From positions 4,774,001-4,838,000 of the forward strand of contig NZ_CP109796.1 in assembly GCF_038725785.1 (NCBI RefSeq): a stretch of 64,000 bases of DNA, read 5' to 3'. The stretch comes from Termitidicoccus mucosus. Its GTDB lineage: Bacteria; Verrucomicrobiota; Verrucomicrobiia; Opitutales; Opitutaceae. Position numbers and translations under genes: made by a program. The notes below the pieces were generated by a model. It saw only the letters and a program-made list of their open reading frames with translations, had not been told where the DNA came from and did no database searches. Shown in pieces: positions 53,101 to 62,207 of the stretch. Positions within the stretch are counted from its first letter, which is position 1; every line of letters starts with the position of its first letter.

Positions 53101-53263
53101 CCTGGGTGCTGGTGCCAGCGTAGGTGCTGCCGCTCTCCACGACGGTGCCGCTGGTGACGACTTTGGTTTCCGCGAAGGCGGAAAAGCTCAACACGGAGGC
53201 GCAGAGGATGCCGAGCGCGGCGAGCAGGGATGCAGGCGGTTTAGGGCCGGGTTTCAGGTTCAT
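47141..53263 (-). CDS. Large classical autotransporter adhesin
   Basis: From 53263 (MNLKPGPKPPASLLAALG, signal peptide ending SAFAETK) the intact 2,040-residue protein has a long passenger of beta-solenoid repeats (LALTGGTIR, SSTLTLTDS, VDIATTGTNGVGV types, often ~30-45 residues). A C-terminal beta-barrel follows (about the last 290 residues, from IWVRARGYRLNAGPG to NLGYRRLW). The barrel is clearly related to that of the giant adhesin at 18820-29686, while the passengers differ. It would be displayed by type Va secretion. It lies upstream of a small gene and next to plasmid-type genes, outside the T4SS operon. Confidence 0.9.
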   Translation of the reverse strand: MNLKPGPKPPASLLAALGILCASVLSFSAFAETKVVTSGTVVESGSTYAGTSTQAALDVTGAGTEYQGTGITLSNSYNHNMSYGSSGYGVRAYDGAALFLTGGTVSTSGRSGDGIFIYYNSSGTVNDVDITTTGEWSYGVDVANNSTLALTGGTIRIANNYGDGIMIADNSTGTVTGVNITTEGNSNYGVSVTNQQPPPYGSQTSILTLTDSVIHTRGESSYGLYVNSNSSGTASGLDIETAGVGSIGVSIDRSTLDLTDSAIRTSGTQGFGLRVSNNASVTGSDVNIETEGNAAHGVYMINATPNSSTLALTDSRIRVTGSAAHGMYLTATSSATLDGVDIVTEGQASRGIYMTSSSTLTLIDSAIRATGTSAYGLYLYLSSATGGGTTIEATGSGGYGVVAYAADLALTGGTVRAAHTGLYLDAYGQTATATLDNVNIESTGSGGRGVVAYESTLVMTGGTISVKGSAAHGIFLDANSSATLDGVTISATGANSYGARLTSSTLTLTDSDLTATYTGLQSATSSVTGTGVTIAATENYGYGVYAISSTLALTDAHIAATGANSMGALLTSSTLSLTDANITAGGAGDIGVYLQSSSTLAMTGGTISANGSGGYGLYLATTSGASLEEVSISATGAGGYGALVWTAPLTLTDSDITAAYVGLYLDRNGRATLEDTDITTTGSAGIGVYVQNSSTLAMTGGAVTTSAPGARGIYLSANSSGAFDNVTITTTGTGAHGLSLVTSATASFTGSITTGGTAAHGVNLSGIGTALILGDDVSITANSTGGGINLTGSGVTLTVGDRLTINSGGIGINIAAGSVITAPLDNVDITTRNNGAHGIAYASALAPLVLNGGTITATGTGANGITLSGSSTLAMTGGAIETFANTSRGIYVGSSAPSVTTLENVNITTHGDNLSNGVYGYYHYNGAFTMTGGTITTTGSSSAGILLHGGNSTYTLRDVTIRTIGTDSLGISAMFGFDFQVSDSVITTEGDGGHGVNFNGGVMNGTFDRVTVATTGRGAHGIFLDANSSGTVRSVGITTQGADAHGLVLAGSATAAFSGSIVTHGTAAHGVNLGGVGTALTLGDDVSITANGSGGGINVTGSGATLTVGDRLAINSGGVGINIAVGSVLTAPLNNVTITTRDTNAHGINYASSLAPLILTGGVIQTSGYGAHGILFTATSSGTLNGVDIATTGTNGVGVSVNDSSTLTLTGGTITSDGDNTALAVTDTGSRFKGNDLAIIGTGTQVGHYALTTANGGVLELENSTIRTVKQGVVASFGGTMHLRDVDITAWNRGYVTVEGRLEVTGGSLHMDIDASQTQAFYSSGANGYLIIKNVTASVNTPDALVAGIVLLNNGHMDIENTTLDVTGLPGATYAGSLRDGAFNATGLTLTSNDAGIIMRGNLDATLTDSRITSETNTILIQDDTLSAGADRAIEINGGSLIARQGPLITTAGSEQGRNASITINDTTLAGDKLLVSDKNVNIELTLTDAHTAAAGGIDLGANSAGNYNINIHGGTGIKGDVTNSGSGSLTLTLRDATLTGRTTVNTAATLTVNLGAQSVWNLTAGSALTHLALAPGARVNFPDPAQNAGAYATLTTATLGGAGEFALHTDIAAGAADRLNVTGEAGGAHRLLLANENGDAVTGAEPPLLLVETAGGAATFSGTTAAGLYDYSVQNGAQIDANGAQGLSATNWYLARAGLSSTADAIINTAAMLGRDWHYSLDALYLRMGDMRAECLPGPVGPDLASGRARKTTPETQSGATQGRALQRAATGNIWVRARGYRLNAGPGLTGRAFDEYAYGLTAGGDKAFRNDERNRTVLLGAFLDLGRITRDFSGAGNTGDTGSLSAGLYGTWLHDAGWHADLVLKADRYKHRFDARTADARPVHGAYSSGAQGLALELGRRLEAGDGWWVEPAAQAAVAWLRGANYRTAPGNQSLDVKVGTARAAQYRALVRFGKQLRDSRWQPYGKFGVMRTDTAGGAIRVAGETFTPDYDGWREEFGLGASCRLDAGSQLYFDYEYAKAAAYERPWSINLGYRRLW

Positions 53264-53378
53264 GGTTTGGTTTGTGTCGGATGGGAAAGAAAGAGGGAGG
53301 AGGCCGCCCAGAGAGCGTGTCCGGCGGGCCGGATGCGATTTCCGGAGGGGCAAAAATGGCCGGCGCGCTGCGCGCGTC

Positions 53379-53404
53379 TGCCGGCAGGATGCCGGCGCTC
53401 CCAG
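53379..53404 (-). repeat. REP-like palindromic repeat, single arm
   Basis: On the minus strand TGGGAGCGCCGGCATCCTGC followed by CGGC matches, with three changes, the arm of the perfect inverted repeat at 59649-59713. The same family in two distant intergenic spaces suggests a dispersed genome repeat. Confidence 0.5.
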
Positions 53405-53524
53405 TCGCAAGCGGACGGCGGAAGCATTGGAACACACGGGGCTGTGCTCATGTAATTTTTACAATATGAAGCGACGCTGTCAGTGACGGGCATATACTTT
53501 TATAATATGGGAGGAGGTGGAGAT

Positions 53525-53568
53525 GCCTCTGTGCCGTCCGCGTCCAAACAGACGGACGGCACGGAGGC
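53525..53568. repeat. Strong intergenic inverted repeat (16-bp stem)
   Basis: GCCTCTGTGCCGTCCG (53525-53540) pairs with CGGACGGCACGGAGGC (53553-53568) with a single G-T wobble, enclosing 12 nt. It could end transcription of the minus-strand gene at 53646, although no T tract follows, or it could be a dispersed palindromic repeat. Confidence 0.55.
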
Positions 53569-53645
53569 CGTCCCTCCCGCAAAAGCGCCATTTTGCCTCG
53601 TAAATGGTGCCATCTGCAAAATTCCTCAGGTGGCCGCGCTTCCTA

Positions 53646-54218
53646 TCATGGCGCCGGTTCACACCATGTGCGCAATTGCGCATAGAGGGCGATGAGTTCG
53701 GGCGGGCTGGTTTGCGGTTTGCCTTGGAGGGTATGCGCGCGGGCTCGGAGGCAACGGGTGAGCCTTGCGGCCAGTGTGATATGCGCGGGCAGTTTGAGCA
53801 CTTGCGGGCCGGTGCGGCTGCTTTTCGGCGAGATGGCAATACCGAGCCGCAGGCAGGCTTGACGCAGGCTCAAGCCGTGGAGGGATGCGGAATCGCCAAT
53901 GCGGCGGGCAAGCTGCATATAGCGTTGCGCAGTGCGCACTCCGCCGTGAAAACACGTTTCCAACCATGGCAGCCACGCGCCGCGTCCAGCATGGCGGCGG
54001 ATGCGCGCCTTCTCGGCAATGAGAAGTTTGCCCGCGCGCCATGCAGCCATCAGCGCGGAATCGAGCGCGCGGCGCGAGTCGTATTCGAGCCGCCGGGCCT
54101 CGGCGTGCAGGCGGTTGATTTCAACGATGGCGGATGACTCGCGCGAGCGGGAGGCGGGGTACGGGCACGCCTCGGGCGAGGCAGGGGAATCCGGCGACGT
54201 GATCACATCCGCTCTCAT
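53646..54218 (-). CDS. DUF3102-like plasmid-type protein
   Basis: The start at 54218 overlaps the preceding gene's stop (ATGA), giving 190 residues. The central region (ALMAAWRAGKLLIAEKARIR, then GAWLPWLETCFHGGVRTAQR) resembles DUF3102 proteins, which occur on plasmids and integrated elements near replication or partition functions. No enzymatic motif is seen. With the next two upstream genes it forms a small maintenance-type cluster beside the decayed pilin gene. Confidence 0.6.
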   Translation of the reverse strand: MRADVITSPDSPASPEACPYPASRSRESSAIVEINRLHAEARRLEYDSRRALDSALMAAWRAGKLLIAEKARIRRHAGRGAWLPWLETCFHGGVRTAQRYMQLARRIGDSASLHGLSLRQACLRLGIAISPKSSRTGPQVLKLPAHITLAARLTRCLRARAHTLQGKPQTSPPELIALYAQLRTWCEPAP

Positions 54219-54565
54219 GATACGAGCCCCATGTTTTTGCGAAAATCGTCCGCGAGTTTGTGGACAGTCTGCCGGGTGCAGCCGGCCAGTCCGCCGATTT
54301 CCTCCAGCGTCATGCCGCCGATGAGGTCGGGACGGACCTGGTGCAGCACGAGGGATGCGCGCAGGCCGTGCTGCTCCAGCGTGGTGCCCTCGGAAATCCA
54401 CAGCAGCACGTGCGTGATGGCCTCCGCCGCCATCGCGCGGGCCTCGGCCTTCGGGCCAACGGGATCGGTGAAAAACGCATCGTCACCGGCGGACGCGCGG
54501 GCAGGTGTTTGAGCGGAGGGATGGGCGGATATTTGGACGGGATTGGTTTTGTTTTGTGTGTTCAT
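54215..54565 (-). CDS. Small HTH-containing protein of mobile-element type
   Basis: Starting at 54565 (MNTQNKTNPVQIS) the 116-residue protein ends in a helix-turn-helix-like segment (GMTLEEIGGLAGCTRQTVHK), similar to sigma/resolvase-type recognition helices. It is probably a DNA-binding protein. It overlaps the DUF3102-like gene by 4 nt and lies 169 nt after the excisionase-like gene. Longer upstream starts read through arginine-rich noise and are rejected. Confidence 0.6.
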   Translation of the reverse strand: MNTQNKTNPVQISAHPSAQTPARASAGDDAFFTDPVGPKAEARAMAAEAITHVLLWISEGTTLEQHGLRASLVLHQVRPDLIGGMTLEEIGGLAGCTRQTVHKLADDFRKNMGLVS

Positions 54566-54735
54566 GGATGCGGTTGTTTCGCCGCGCATCCTGCCTCCGT
54601 TCATGGAATCAAAATAGAGGCGCGCCCTGCTGCGGATTTGTCCGGATTTTTCGCGCGCATTTTTCCGGCGCGTAAAAACAAAAACGCCACATGCGTGACG
54701 CATATGGCGCTGGAGATTTCCGACTGTATTATGAA

Positions 54736-54990
54736 TTATCCGCGAGCGGGCACGAGCAGCTTGGTGCGGATATGTGCGGAGACCTCGGCGAGGTCGTAGT
54801 AAACAAAGTGCCCGATGCGATGATGCGGGATGCGGCGGGTGCGCGTCCATTCGCGCAGCGTGCGCACGGACGGCTCGCGCCCGGTCGGAAAAATCCCGCC
54901 GAGGCGCAGGCCGTTGATGTCGGTGAGCGCGGGGCGCGGCGGGATGGCTTGGGAGGGTGTTGCGGGAGTGGTGGTGTTCATTGCATTCAT
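54736..54990 (-). CDS. Excisionase/MerR-like small DNA-binding protein
   Basis: The 84-residue protein contains a winged-helix pattern of the excisionase type: IFPTGREPSVRTLREWTRTR and RIPHHRIGHFVYYDLAEV. Such proteins direct excision of integrated elements or act as small regulators. No partner integrase is adjacent. The ATG at 54981 is an alternative start. Confidence 0.65.
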   Translation of the reverse strand: MNAMNTTTPATPSQAIPPRPALTDINGLRLGGIFPTGREPSVRTLREWTRTRRIPHHRIGHFVYYDLAEVSAHIRTKLLVPARG

Positions 54991-55067
54991 GCGAGGGCGT
55001 CACGTGGCGCGCGGATTTTTCCTCGGGGAAGTGTGGGTTGTTTTCCCGCAGGTGCGGTCGCGGAAAC

Positions 55068-55106
55068 GAAAAAGTCGGGCGGATGCGCCAGGGGAAAACG
55101 CATCCG
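55068..55106 (-). terminator. Intrinsic terminator after the pilin pseudogene
   Basis: On the minus strand CGGATGCG (55106-55099) pairs with CGCATCCG (55087-55080), followed by CCCGACTTTTT. It lies 28 nt after the end of the decayed pilin gene. Confidence 0.65.
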
Positions 55107-55133
55107 CCCGGTCGTGGCTTTATGCAGCAAGTT

Positions 55134-55467
55134 TTATGCGGCAAGTTGATCTTGGTCGGGCGCGGGCGCGTTTGCCTGCCGCAAACCCAACCCGCGCAAT
55201 GCGTCCGGGGTGCCGGACACAATGCCCATCTTGCCGTCGCCTTTTTTGAGGCGGTCGGCTCCTGTCCAGATGTTAATGACGCCTCATATGAGCCCTATCA
55301 TAAAGAGGATTCCCCAAACCGTATTGGAAACCAGTCTTAACTTGCGTGGGAACTTGGGCGAGGATGATCGGTGATGCGATTTGCGCGGCGTGCGCCGGAG
55401 TCGTCGCCAGTGTCGCAAGTGCGACGGACAGAATCGCGATGAGTTTTGTGAGGGAGAGGTTTTTCAT
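55134..55467 (-). pseudogene. VirB2/TrbC-like pilin, decayed third copy
   Basis: The N-terminal 51 residues (MKNLSLTKLIAILS, signal peptide, then LAQVPTQVKTGFQYGLG) match the pilin at 45217-45549. One extra base in GGGGAATCC then breaks the frame. In the corrected frame the pilin continues ILFMIGLI, meets TGA in place of a Trp codon, and goes on GVINIWTGADRLKKGDGKMG before diverging. Both lesions make it non-functional. It shows that at least a third copy of a T4SS module once stood here. Confidence 0.8.
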
Positions 55468-55715
55468 GGCGGAGGTTTTTTCGATTTCTCCCGTCCTCCG
55501 CTGTCTGCGGCGAAATCAGGTGAAATCGTGCCGCCATAATGCCCGGAATATTTTCCCGTGTATTGGACATCTCCGCGATTTTTCAGAACAAAACGCGATT
55601 TTTGCATGTAGTGTCTAAACGCGTTCAAGACACACGCCATCAGAGCGAAAATCGAGGCATTTGGCATACCGGTGCAGCACCTATTCTCTTAGTGCAGATG
55701 GGGTATTATGCGCTC

Positions 55716-56054
55716 ATGAATGCAACCAGTCGCGCTATCATCGAGACCGTTTTGAACAGCGACAGCAGTCTTACGCTGCCAGAACGTGCTGCAATACGAC
55801 AGCTGCTTTCTGGCGGTGCAGCTCAGCCTCAATCGATTGGCGGTGCTTTTTTGATGACGCAAAAACAGGCAGCGGAAAAGTTGAGTGTGAACCGCGTTAC
55901 ACTATGGCGACTGACGCGACGCGGGATATTCCATTTGGTGGAAGTCACGCCAGGCACATGGCGGTATCAATCTGACGAGATACAAGCGTATGCGCGACTG
56001 GGGTATCAAAGCAACGAATCGGAGCCCGCTTCTGTGGTTGCTGCGGCTGCTTAA
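55716..56054 (+). CDS. Helix-turn-helix (excisionase-family) protein
   Basis: Starting at 55716 (MNATSRAIIETVL) the 112-residue protein has a central MTQKQAAEKLSVNRVTLWRL helix-turn-helix followed by a wing and YQSDEIQAYARLG, as in excisionase/MerR-like DNA-binding proteins. It is followed by an intrinsic terminator. It lies between the decayed pilin gene and the initiator tRNA, a typical place for element-borne regulators, and diverges from the pilin remnant. Confidence 0.7.
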   Translation: MNATSRAIIETVLNSDSSLTLPERAAIRQLLSGGAAQPQSIGGAFLMTQKQAAEKLSVNRVTLWRLTRRGIFHLVEVTPGTWRYQSDEIQAYARLGYQSNESEPASVVAAAA

Positions 56055-56090
56055 AAAAAGATGAGACGCTCGCATGATTCGCAAACATGC

Positions 56091-56119
56091 AAAAGCCCCT
56101 TCAAGAAAGGGGCTTTTTT
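56091..56119 (+). terminator. Intrinsic terminator after the HTH gene
   Basis: AAAGCCCCTT (56092-56101) pairs with AAGGGGCTTT (56107-56116) and is followed by a run of T. It ends the HTH transcript. Confidence 0.8.
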
Positions 56120-56306
56120 GTCGGCAGGTGAAAGGTGTGGTGAAAAGTTTGGATGTCGGCTGTGCGCGATATTTTGGATTTCGAGAAAAACTGACCGGAA
56201 AACTTTGGTGCTTTCTTTGGTGATTGCTTCCAAAAGTTGCCCAAAGTTGCCTGATGTTGCATTCGTGAAGTCGCCTCAGTGGAGTTGTGTAACTCTCTAA
56301 ACAAGA

Positions 56307-56332
56307 AGCCCTGCCGAGCAGTGGGAGGGCTT
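56307..56332 (-). terminator. Intrinsic terminator of the tRNA gene
   Basis: On the minus strand AAGCCCT and AGGGCTT form a stem around 12-13 nt just after the CCA end of the tRNA, followed by CTTGTTT. Confidence 0.6.
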
Positions 56333-56338
56333 TCAAAT

Positions 56339-56415
<77 letters not shown>

Positions 56416-56525
56416 ACAAATTAAGGGAGGGGCACGCTGGGCGCGCACACGGAGGCTGTCAATGGCTTTTTTGTCAGAAAAATCCGGCTCTTCTTGGGAC
56501 TCGCCACTTGCTGCCTGCCGTTTCC

Positions 56526-58322
<1,797 letters not shown>

Positions 58323-58396
58323 AAAATGGTGACGAATGATGCGGCGTGGAAGGGGATGAAGAGGAAAGAGGCAGGGAACGCGGGACGGGCGCGGAT

Positions 58397-58885
58397 TCAG
58401 CGGTTTTGCCAGAGAAGGCGGTAGGCGGCGCCGCCGAAGGCGAGGAGCCCGGCGTAGGCGGCCACGATGACGCCGAGCACGGCATGGAACCAGAGGCGGG
58501 ACGAGGATGGTATCAGTTTTTCGAATACGGCGGAGAGGATTTTCCACGCGGTTTGCAGCGCGGCCTGGAAAGTGGCGGGCCGGAGGACGTCGGCGGTTTC
58601 GGCGGGCGCCGCGGGCGAAAGGACGGTGATGCCCAGGACAAGGACGAGCCCGGCGGCCGCGACGGAGGCGGCGAGGAGCAGGGCGCGGGCGGGAAGCGGC
58701 CAGCGGGCGAAGGACTGGCGCCACCACGGGAGCGCGGCGCGACGGGAGATTTCCGCCATGACGCGGACCTCCAGCGCAGCGGGCGCGGTGCGCCCGGGCA
58801 GGGAGCGGAGGGCGCGGTGGATGACGGGAGCGAGCGTGTCATCGTCGGATCGCGACGCGGGAGGCCGGAAAGATTGTTCGTTCAT
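58397..58885 (-). CDS. Two-helix membrane protein, possible anti-sigma factor
   Basis: The 162-residue protein has a cytoplasmic N-terminus (residues 1-63) and two membrane helices (about 68-90 and 136-157). It lies 52 nt downstream of the ECF sigma factor gene in the same direction, where anti-sigma factors are usually encoded. It has no zinc-finger cysteines, so an anti-sigma role is suggested by position only. Confidence 0.6.
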   Translation of the reverse strand: MNEQSFRPPASRSDDDTLAPVIHRALRSLPGRTAPAALEVRVMAEISRRAALPWWRQSFARWPLPARALLLAASVAAAGLVLVLGITVLSPAAPAETADVLRPATFQAALQTAWKILSAVFEKLIPSSSRLWFHAVLGVIVAAYAGLLAFGGAAYRLLWQNR

Positions 58886-58937
58886 GACGTTTATGAGGAG
58901 GATTTGGCGGGCGGGCGGAATCGGCGAAGGGTTTATC

Positions 58938-59519
58938 TTAGTTGAAGTCGGCGGGGGCGAGGAGCTTGGCGAGGGCGGCGCGGGCGCGGAGGATGTCGGT
59001 TTTGATCTTGGAGAGGGAGACGCGCAGGGTGCGGGCGATTTCGTCGTAGGGCATGTCCTCGAAATGAAAGAGCACGAGCGGGACGCGCTGGTGATCGGGG
59101 AGCCGGGCGAGGGCCTGCTCGAGGCGGGCGCGGCGTTCGGCCTGTTCGAGGCCGGCGTGGAAGGTGTCGGGTGCGGCCCATTCGACGGCGGGCGCGTCGT
59201 CGTGGCCGTCGTGATCGCGGGTGAACTCGGAGAAGAAGCGCCAGCGGTTGCGGTAGCGCTGGAGGTGATTGATGGAGAGATTGGTGGCGACGGTCTTGAG
59301 CCAGCCCCCGGCGGAGGGGCTGCTGCGGAGGTCGTCGTAGCGTTCGTAGGCTTTCAGGAACACGTCCTGGGCAATATCCTCCGCCTGTGCGTCGTTGGCC
59401 ACGATGCGCACGGCCGTGGTAAAGACCATGTTCTGGTAGTTGCGCATAAACGTCGCAAAATCGTCTGCCGGGTTCATCGGCCCCGCGGAGGAAGCTGGCA
59501 CTGGAGGATCATTGTTCAT
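58938..59519 (-). CDS. ECF-type RNA polymerase sigma factor
   Basis: From 59519 (MNNDPPVPASSAG) the 193-residue protein contains sigma region 2 (NMVFTTAVRIVANDAQAEDI, then AQDVFLKAYERYDDL) and region 4 (LARLPDHQRVPLVLFHFEDM and IARTLRVSLSKIKTDILRAR). It directs RNA polymerase to a small regulon, probably controlled by the membrane protein encoded next. An upstream start would add an unrelated low-complexity segment. Confidence 0.88.
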   Translation of the reverse strand: MNNDPPVPASSAGPMNPADDFATFMRNYQNMVFTTAVRIVANDAQAEDIAQDVFLKAYERYDDLRSSPSAGGWLKTVATNLSINHLQRYRNRWRFFSEFTRDHDGHDDAPAVEWAAPDTFHAGLEQAERRARLEQALARLPDHQRVPLVLFHFEDMPYDEIARTLRVSLSKIKTDILRARAALAKLLAPADFN

Positions 59520-59892
59520 GCGCAGAACACGGTGGGTCGCAGGAAAGTCGCAGAAAAAGCATGCCGGGCCGGGCGGGGGCGGCGCAAGCGCGGACGCGGG
59601 GTTGCGCCGCGAGGCAATGCTGGCGGCGGCACTGGTTTTAGGCTTTTCCCGGGAGCGCGGGCATTCCTGCCCGCGACGGACAGGCACGCGGGCAGGAATG
59701 CCCGCGCTCCCGGCTTCGTCCCGCCAAAAGTCCGGGGTTGCCGTGGAAAGTATCGCCCTATCGTGGTCTTTTGCGGGCCTCAGTAGAAGCTACCCCACGC
59801 CCGATTGCCATACCCGATCAAGGGAAATGTTATGCCATATACGAAATAAATTCCGGCTCTCCATAAGCCGGTTGTTTATTTATCGAATATTT
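59520..59892. other. Intergenic region with a REP-like palindrome
   Basis: No gene is supported in this 373-bp space. It holds the perfect 27-bp inverted repeat at 59649-59713. The sigma-factor promoter must lie in its left part, but no clear box stands out. Confidence 0.5.
59649..59713. repeat. Perfect 27-bp inverted repeat of REP type
   Basis: The arms (59649-59675 and 59687-59713) are perfect complements beginning CCGGGAGCGCGGGCATTCC and separated by 11 nt. A related single arm occurs at 53379-53404. Such GC-rich dispersed palindromes between genes are typical of REP/BIME-like elements. Confidence 0.8.
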
Positions 59893-60870
59893 TTATTGCT
59901 CGAATTTTTCTTTTAACACGCGCTGGGCGTGTCTGATATTCCATGTTTTTCTCCTCAAAAAGAAGAGGGGATGGCGCCACCAATACCGGAGGTTGTTTTT
60001 CCACGGGGGTGTTGCGCTGAAAATTTTCGCCTCGTTTTCGGCAAACGGAGTGTGGCGCAAATACTTGAAATACTCGGAAGCATAGGGATTCGCAGACAAT
60101 CCGGAGGGGATTATCCATGGTTTCCCCTCACCGGTGAAATGCGCAATCGCCGGGTCCTCCCGGGCACTTGCGATTTCCCGGGCGTATTTCTTTGAAAATG
60201 GCGATTTGTCCCTAAAAAAATCGCCTCCATTCACGTTCCATTTGAGAGGCAGCCAGCGAACATTTCCACCAAATGCCATGTTCAAGATATCCTGATCGGG
60301 ATATTTGATAACATCCCTATATTTATATGCAATTGCGGCAAGTGATTCCCACCCGTATGTTTCCCGTATCTTTTTCAAGTTCATGGCCAGGACTCCAGAA
60401 TTGAAATACGGCATCCCATCCGGCAGGAATTTTGAAAGAAATTTTTTTGTCTCCATTATACCAGACGCGATATCCTCCACCGCTGCCGCGAAAACGTTCG
60501 AGACATCTACGTCCCATAATTCGCTTATGTCATTTCGGACCACAATATCGGAATCGAGATAAAGCGCCTTGTCTAGATTTATCTTGATCCACGGGATGCG
60601 CAAACGGAACCATATCTCCTCCGGCCATCTGTAGGTCGGCAGATCGGAAAACAACCGTTTGTCAGTTGTTACATAAAAAATTTCAAGATTCCCAAGATTG
60701 CGAAGCGCGTTTATCTTTTCCCGCGTTTGCACTGCAATGTCCGCATTCAGGATATAAAAATGAACAGTCGCTCGCGTGTTGCAGAGGATTGACGCGATTG
60801 TGACGCTCGCGTGCTGTGCATAGGCATCGTTGAATGCCATGAAAATATTGATTGGCTGCGCGTTATTCAT
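59893..60870 (-). CDS. Family 8 glycosyltransferase
   Basis: The 325-residue cytosolic enzyme matches GT8 (LPS glucosyl/galactosyltransferase-like). It has an N-terminal nucleotide-sugar domain with NIFMAFNDAYAQHASVTIAS, the metal-binding DxD in KALYLDSDIVV (near residue 105), YFNSGVLAMNL and DQDILNM, and a late KPW motif. It probably adds a hexose to lipopolysaccharide or another surface glycan. Its start overlaps the end of the GT9 gene by 8 nt, so the two act in one pathway. Confidence 0.85.
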   Translation of the reverse strand: MNNAQPINIFMAFNDAYAQHASVTIASILCNTRATVHFYILNADIAVQTREKINALRNLGNLEIFYVTTDKRLFSDLPTYRWPEEIWFRLRIPWIKINLDKALYLDSDIVVRNDISELWDVDVSNVFAAAVEDIASGIMETKKFLSKFLPDGMPYFNSGVLAMNLKKIRETYGWESLAAIAYKYRDVIKYPDQDILNMAFGGNVRWLPLKWNVNGGDFFRDKSPFSKKYAREIASAREDPAIAHFTGEGKPWIIPSGLSANPYASEYFKYLRHTPFAENEAKIFSATPPWKNNLRYWWRHPLFFLRRKTWNIRHAQRVLKEKFEQ

Positions 60871-61987
60871 GAATTGTTTGTTTTTGGGTCAGGATTGCGC
60901 GAAGCGTGCGGGCTGGAGAAATCTCGTCCATTATGTCCCTGCGCCGCGTGGTTGTGACGAGTTTGGTATTTTGGGTATCAAGCGGTCGCCAGAGGGAGGT
61001 TTTGAGGCGCATCAACGCCACCAGCGGGACGCGTACGGCGTTGGCAAGGTGCATGGTCGAGGTGTCCACCGTGAGGACAAGCGCGCATCGGTGCATAACC
61101 GATGGGAGTTGGAAAAAATTTTCGGCGGCACTAAAAAGGCGCGTGTTTTGCAACCCGGAGGCATCCAGTTTCCGCTGGGTTTGAGCGACAGCCTCCGGCA
61201 TGGTGTTTAACAGGAAAACCGCGTCCTTCCACACTGGATGTTGCTGCATGTTTTTTATGACCGCGAAACCGCTTTCCAGCGGCCAGCAGCGTTTCCAGTC
61301 CTTGGCTGTGACATTAACAAATACCAGTTTTTTGCCGTCGGTGCCGTTTTTCTTTATGAAGCCATCCGCCCAGCGCGTCCATTCACCGGGGATGTGCATA
61401 AAAGGCATCCGTTTTTCCACGGGCAATCCGCAGCTGAAGAGGCGCCGAAACCACCATGAGAAAATGTCGCTGATGTGCTCCACCTTTGCCGGTGCTGAGG
61501 GGAAAGCGATGTCGGGTTTTTTGTAGGGAAATGTCTTGAGCCAGCCCTTGATATCAAACGGGCGCATGGCGCTGATGACAATGCCGTCGCGGCAAATGCT
61601 TCGGGCGAGTTTTGCATACCAGTGCCAGCGAGTGAGGACGAGGGTTGTTATGACGGGGTAATTTCCCGCGCGCGCCTCGGCAACGGCGGCGGCGAGGCCG
61701 GCGGGACTATAGTTGTTTCTATATATTTTTTTGAAAAACGGACAGGCGGCCAGCCAGTCGTATAAGATGAAATTTTTCAGGCCGTCCCATTTTGCGGGGT
61801 CATCGGTTATGCGGTGCTCGCCGACCCACAGGTGCATTTCCAGCGATGGAAAACGCGCGGCCAGTTCACGGAAAAAATTCTGGAGGTAGCAGAAATCGCC
61901 AATCCCCGGGTGCATGATGAAGAGGATTTTGCCCGGCTTTTCGAGCAAACCGGCGGGGACCGGCGGAGCGGGTGTTTCCGGTTTCAT
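60863..61987 (-). CDS. Family 9 glycosyltransferase (heptosyltransferase-like), copy 1
   Basis: The start at 61987 gives 374 residues. The N-terminal domain (KILFIMHPGIGDFCYLQNFF) and C-terminal domain (ALVLTVDTSTMHLANAVRVP) are those of GT9 enzymes that transfer heptose-type sugars to the lipopolysaccharide inner core. It is clearly related to the neighbouring GT9 at 62208-63371 (shared YDWLAACPF block), so the pair arose by duplication. It overlaps the GT8 gene. Confidence 0.82.
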   Translation of the reverse strand: MKPETPAPPVPAGLLEKPGKILFIMHPGIGDFCYLQNFFRELAARFPSLEMHLWVGEHRITDDPAKWDGLKNFILYDWLAACPFFKKIYRNNYSPAGLAAAVAEARAGNYPVITTLVLTRWHWYAKLARSICRDGIVISAMRPFDIKGWLKTFPYKKPDIAFPSAPAKVEHISDIFSWWFRRLFSCGLPVEKRMPFMHIPGEWTRWADGFIKKNGTDGKKLVFVNVTAKDWKRCWPLESGFAVIKNMQQHPVWKDAVFLLNTMPEAVAQTQRKLDASGLQNTRLFSAAENFFQLPSVMHRCALVLTVDTSTMHLANAVRVPLVALMRLKTSLWRPLDTQNTKLVTTTRRRDIMDEISPARTLRAILTQKQTIHE

Positions 61988-62166
61988 TTGTATTTGGTCC
62001 TCCACTTTTGATTCAGCGCGTCCGCAGTCTCCTCCAGCCACCACGATGCGGTGTCGAACAGACCTGCCAGTTTTCCGAACAGCGCGCTGATGCCTAAAAA
62101 TACAACCGCGGGCAGGAGCAGTGCGGCTCCGATCAGAAAAATGAAAAGGGAATGAAATATTTTCAT
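61984..62166 (-). CDS. Small membrane protein between the glycosyltransferases
   Basis: A 60-residue frame from 62166 (MKIFHSLFIFLIGAALLLPA) predicts one long membrane helix and a charged tail (NQKWRTKYK). It overlaps the downstream GT9 start by 4 nt and lies 41 nt after the upstream GT9, so it sits in the operon. The hydrophobic profile and coupling argue for a real gene; the role is unknown. Confidence 0.5.
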   Translation of the reverse strand: MKIFHSLFIFLIGAALLLPAVVFLGISALFGKLAGLFDTASWWLEETADALNQKWRTKYK

Positions 62167-62207
62167 AAGGACACTTGAAAATGCAGGTTGGCTGGCTTGA
62201 ACATTTG

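Larger units (their letters stand above)
53264..53645. other. Intergenic region upstream of the autotransporter with palindromes
   Basis: This 382-bp region has no supported gene. It holds a one-armed REP-like sequence (about 53379-53404) and a strong hairpin at 53525-53568. The adhesin promoter should be here, and TATAAT (53500-53505) reads on the + strand only, so no minus-strand promoter is assigned. Confidence 0.45.
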
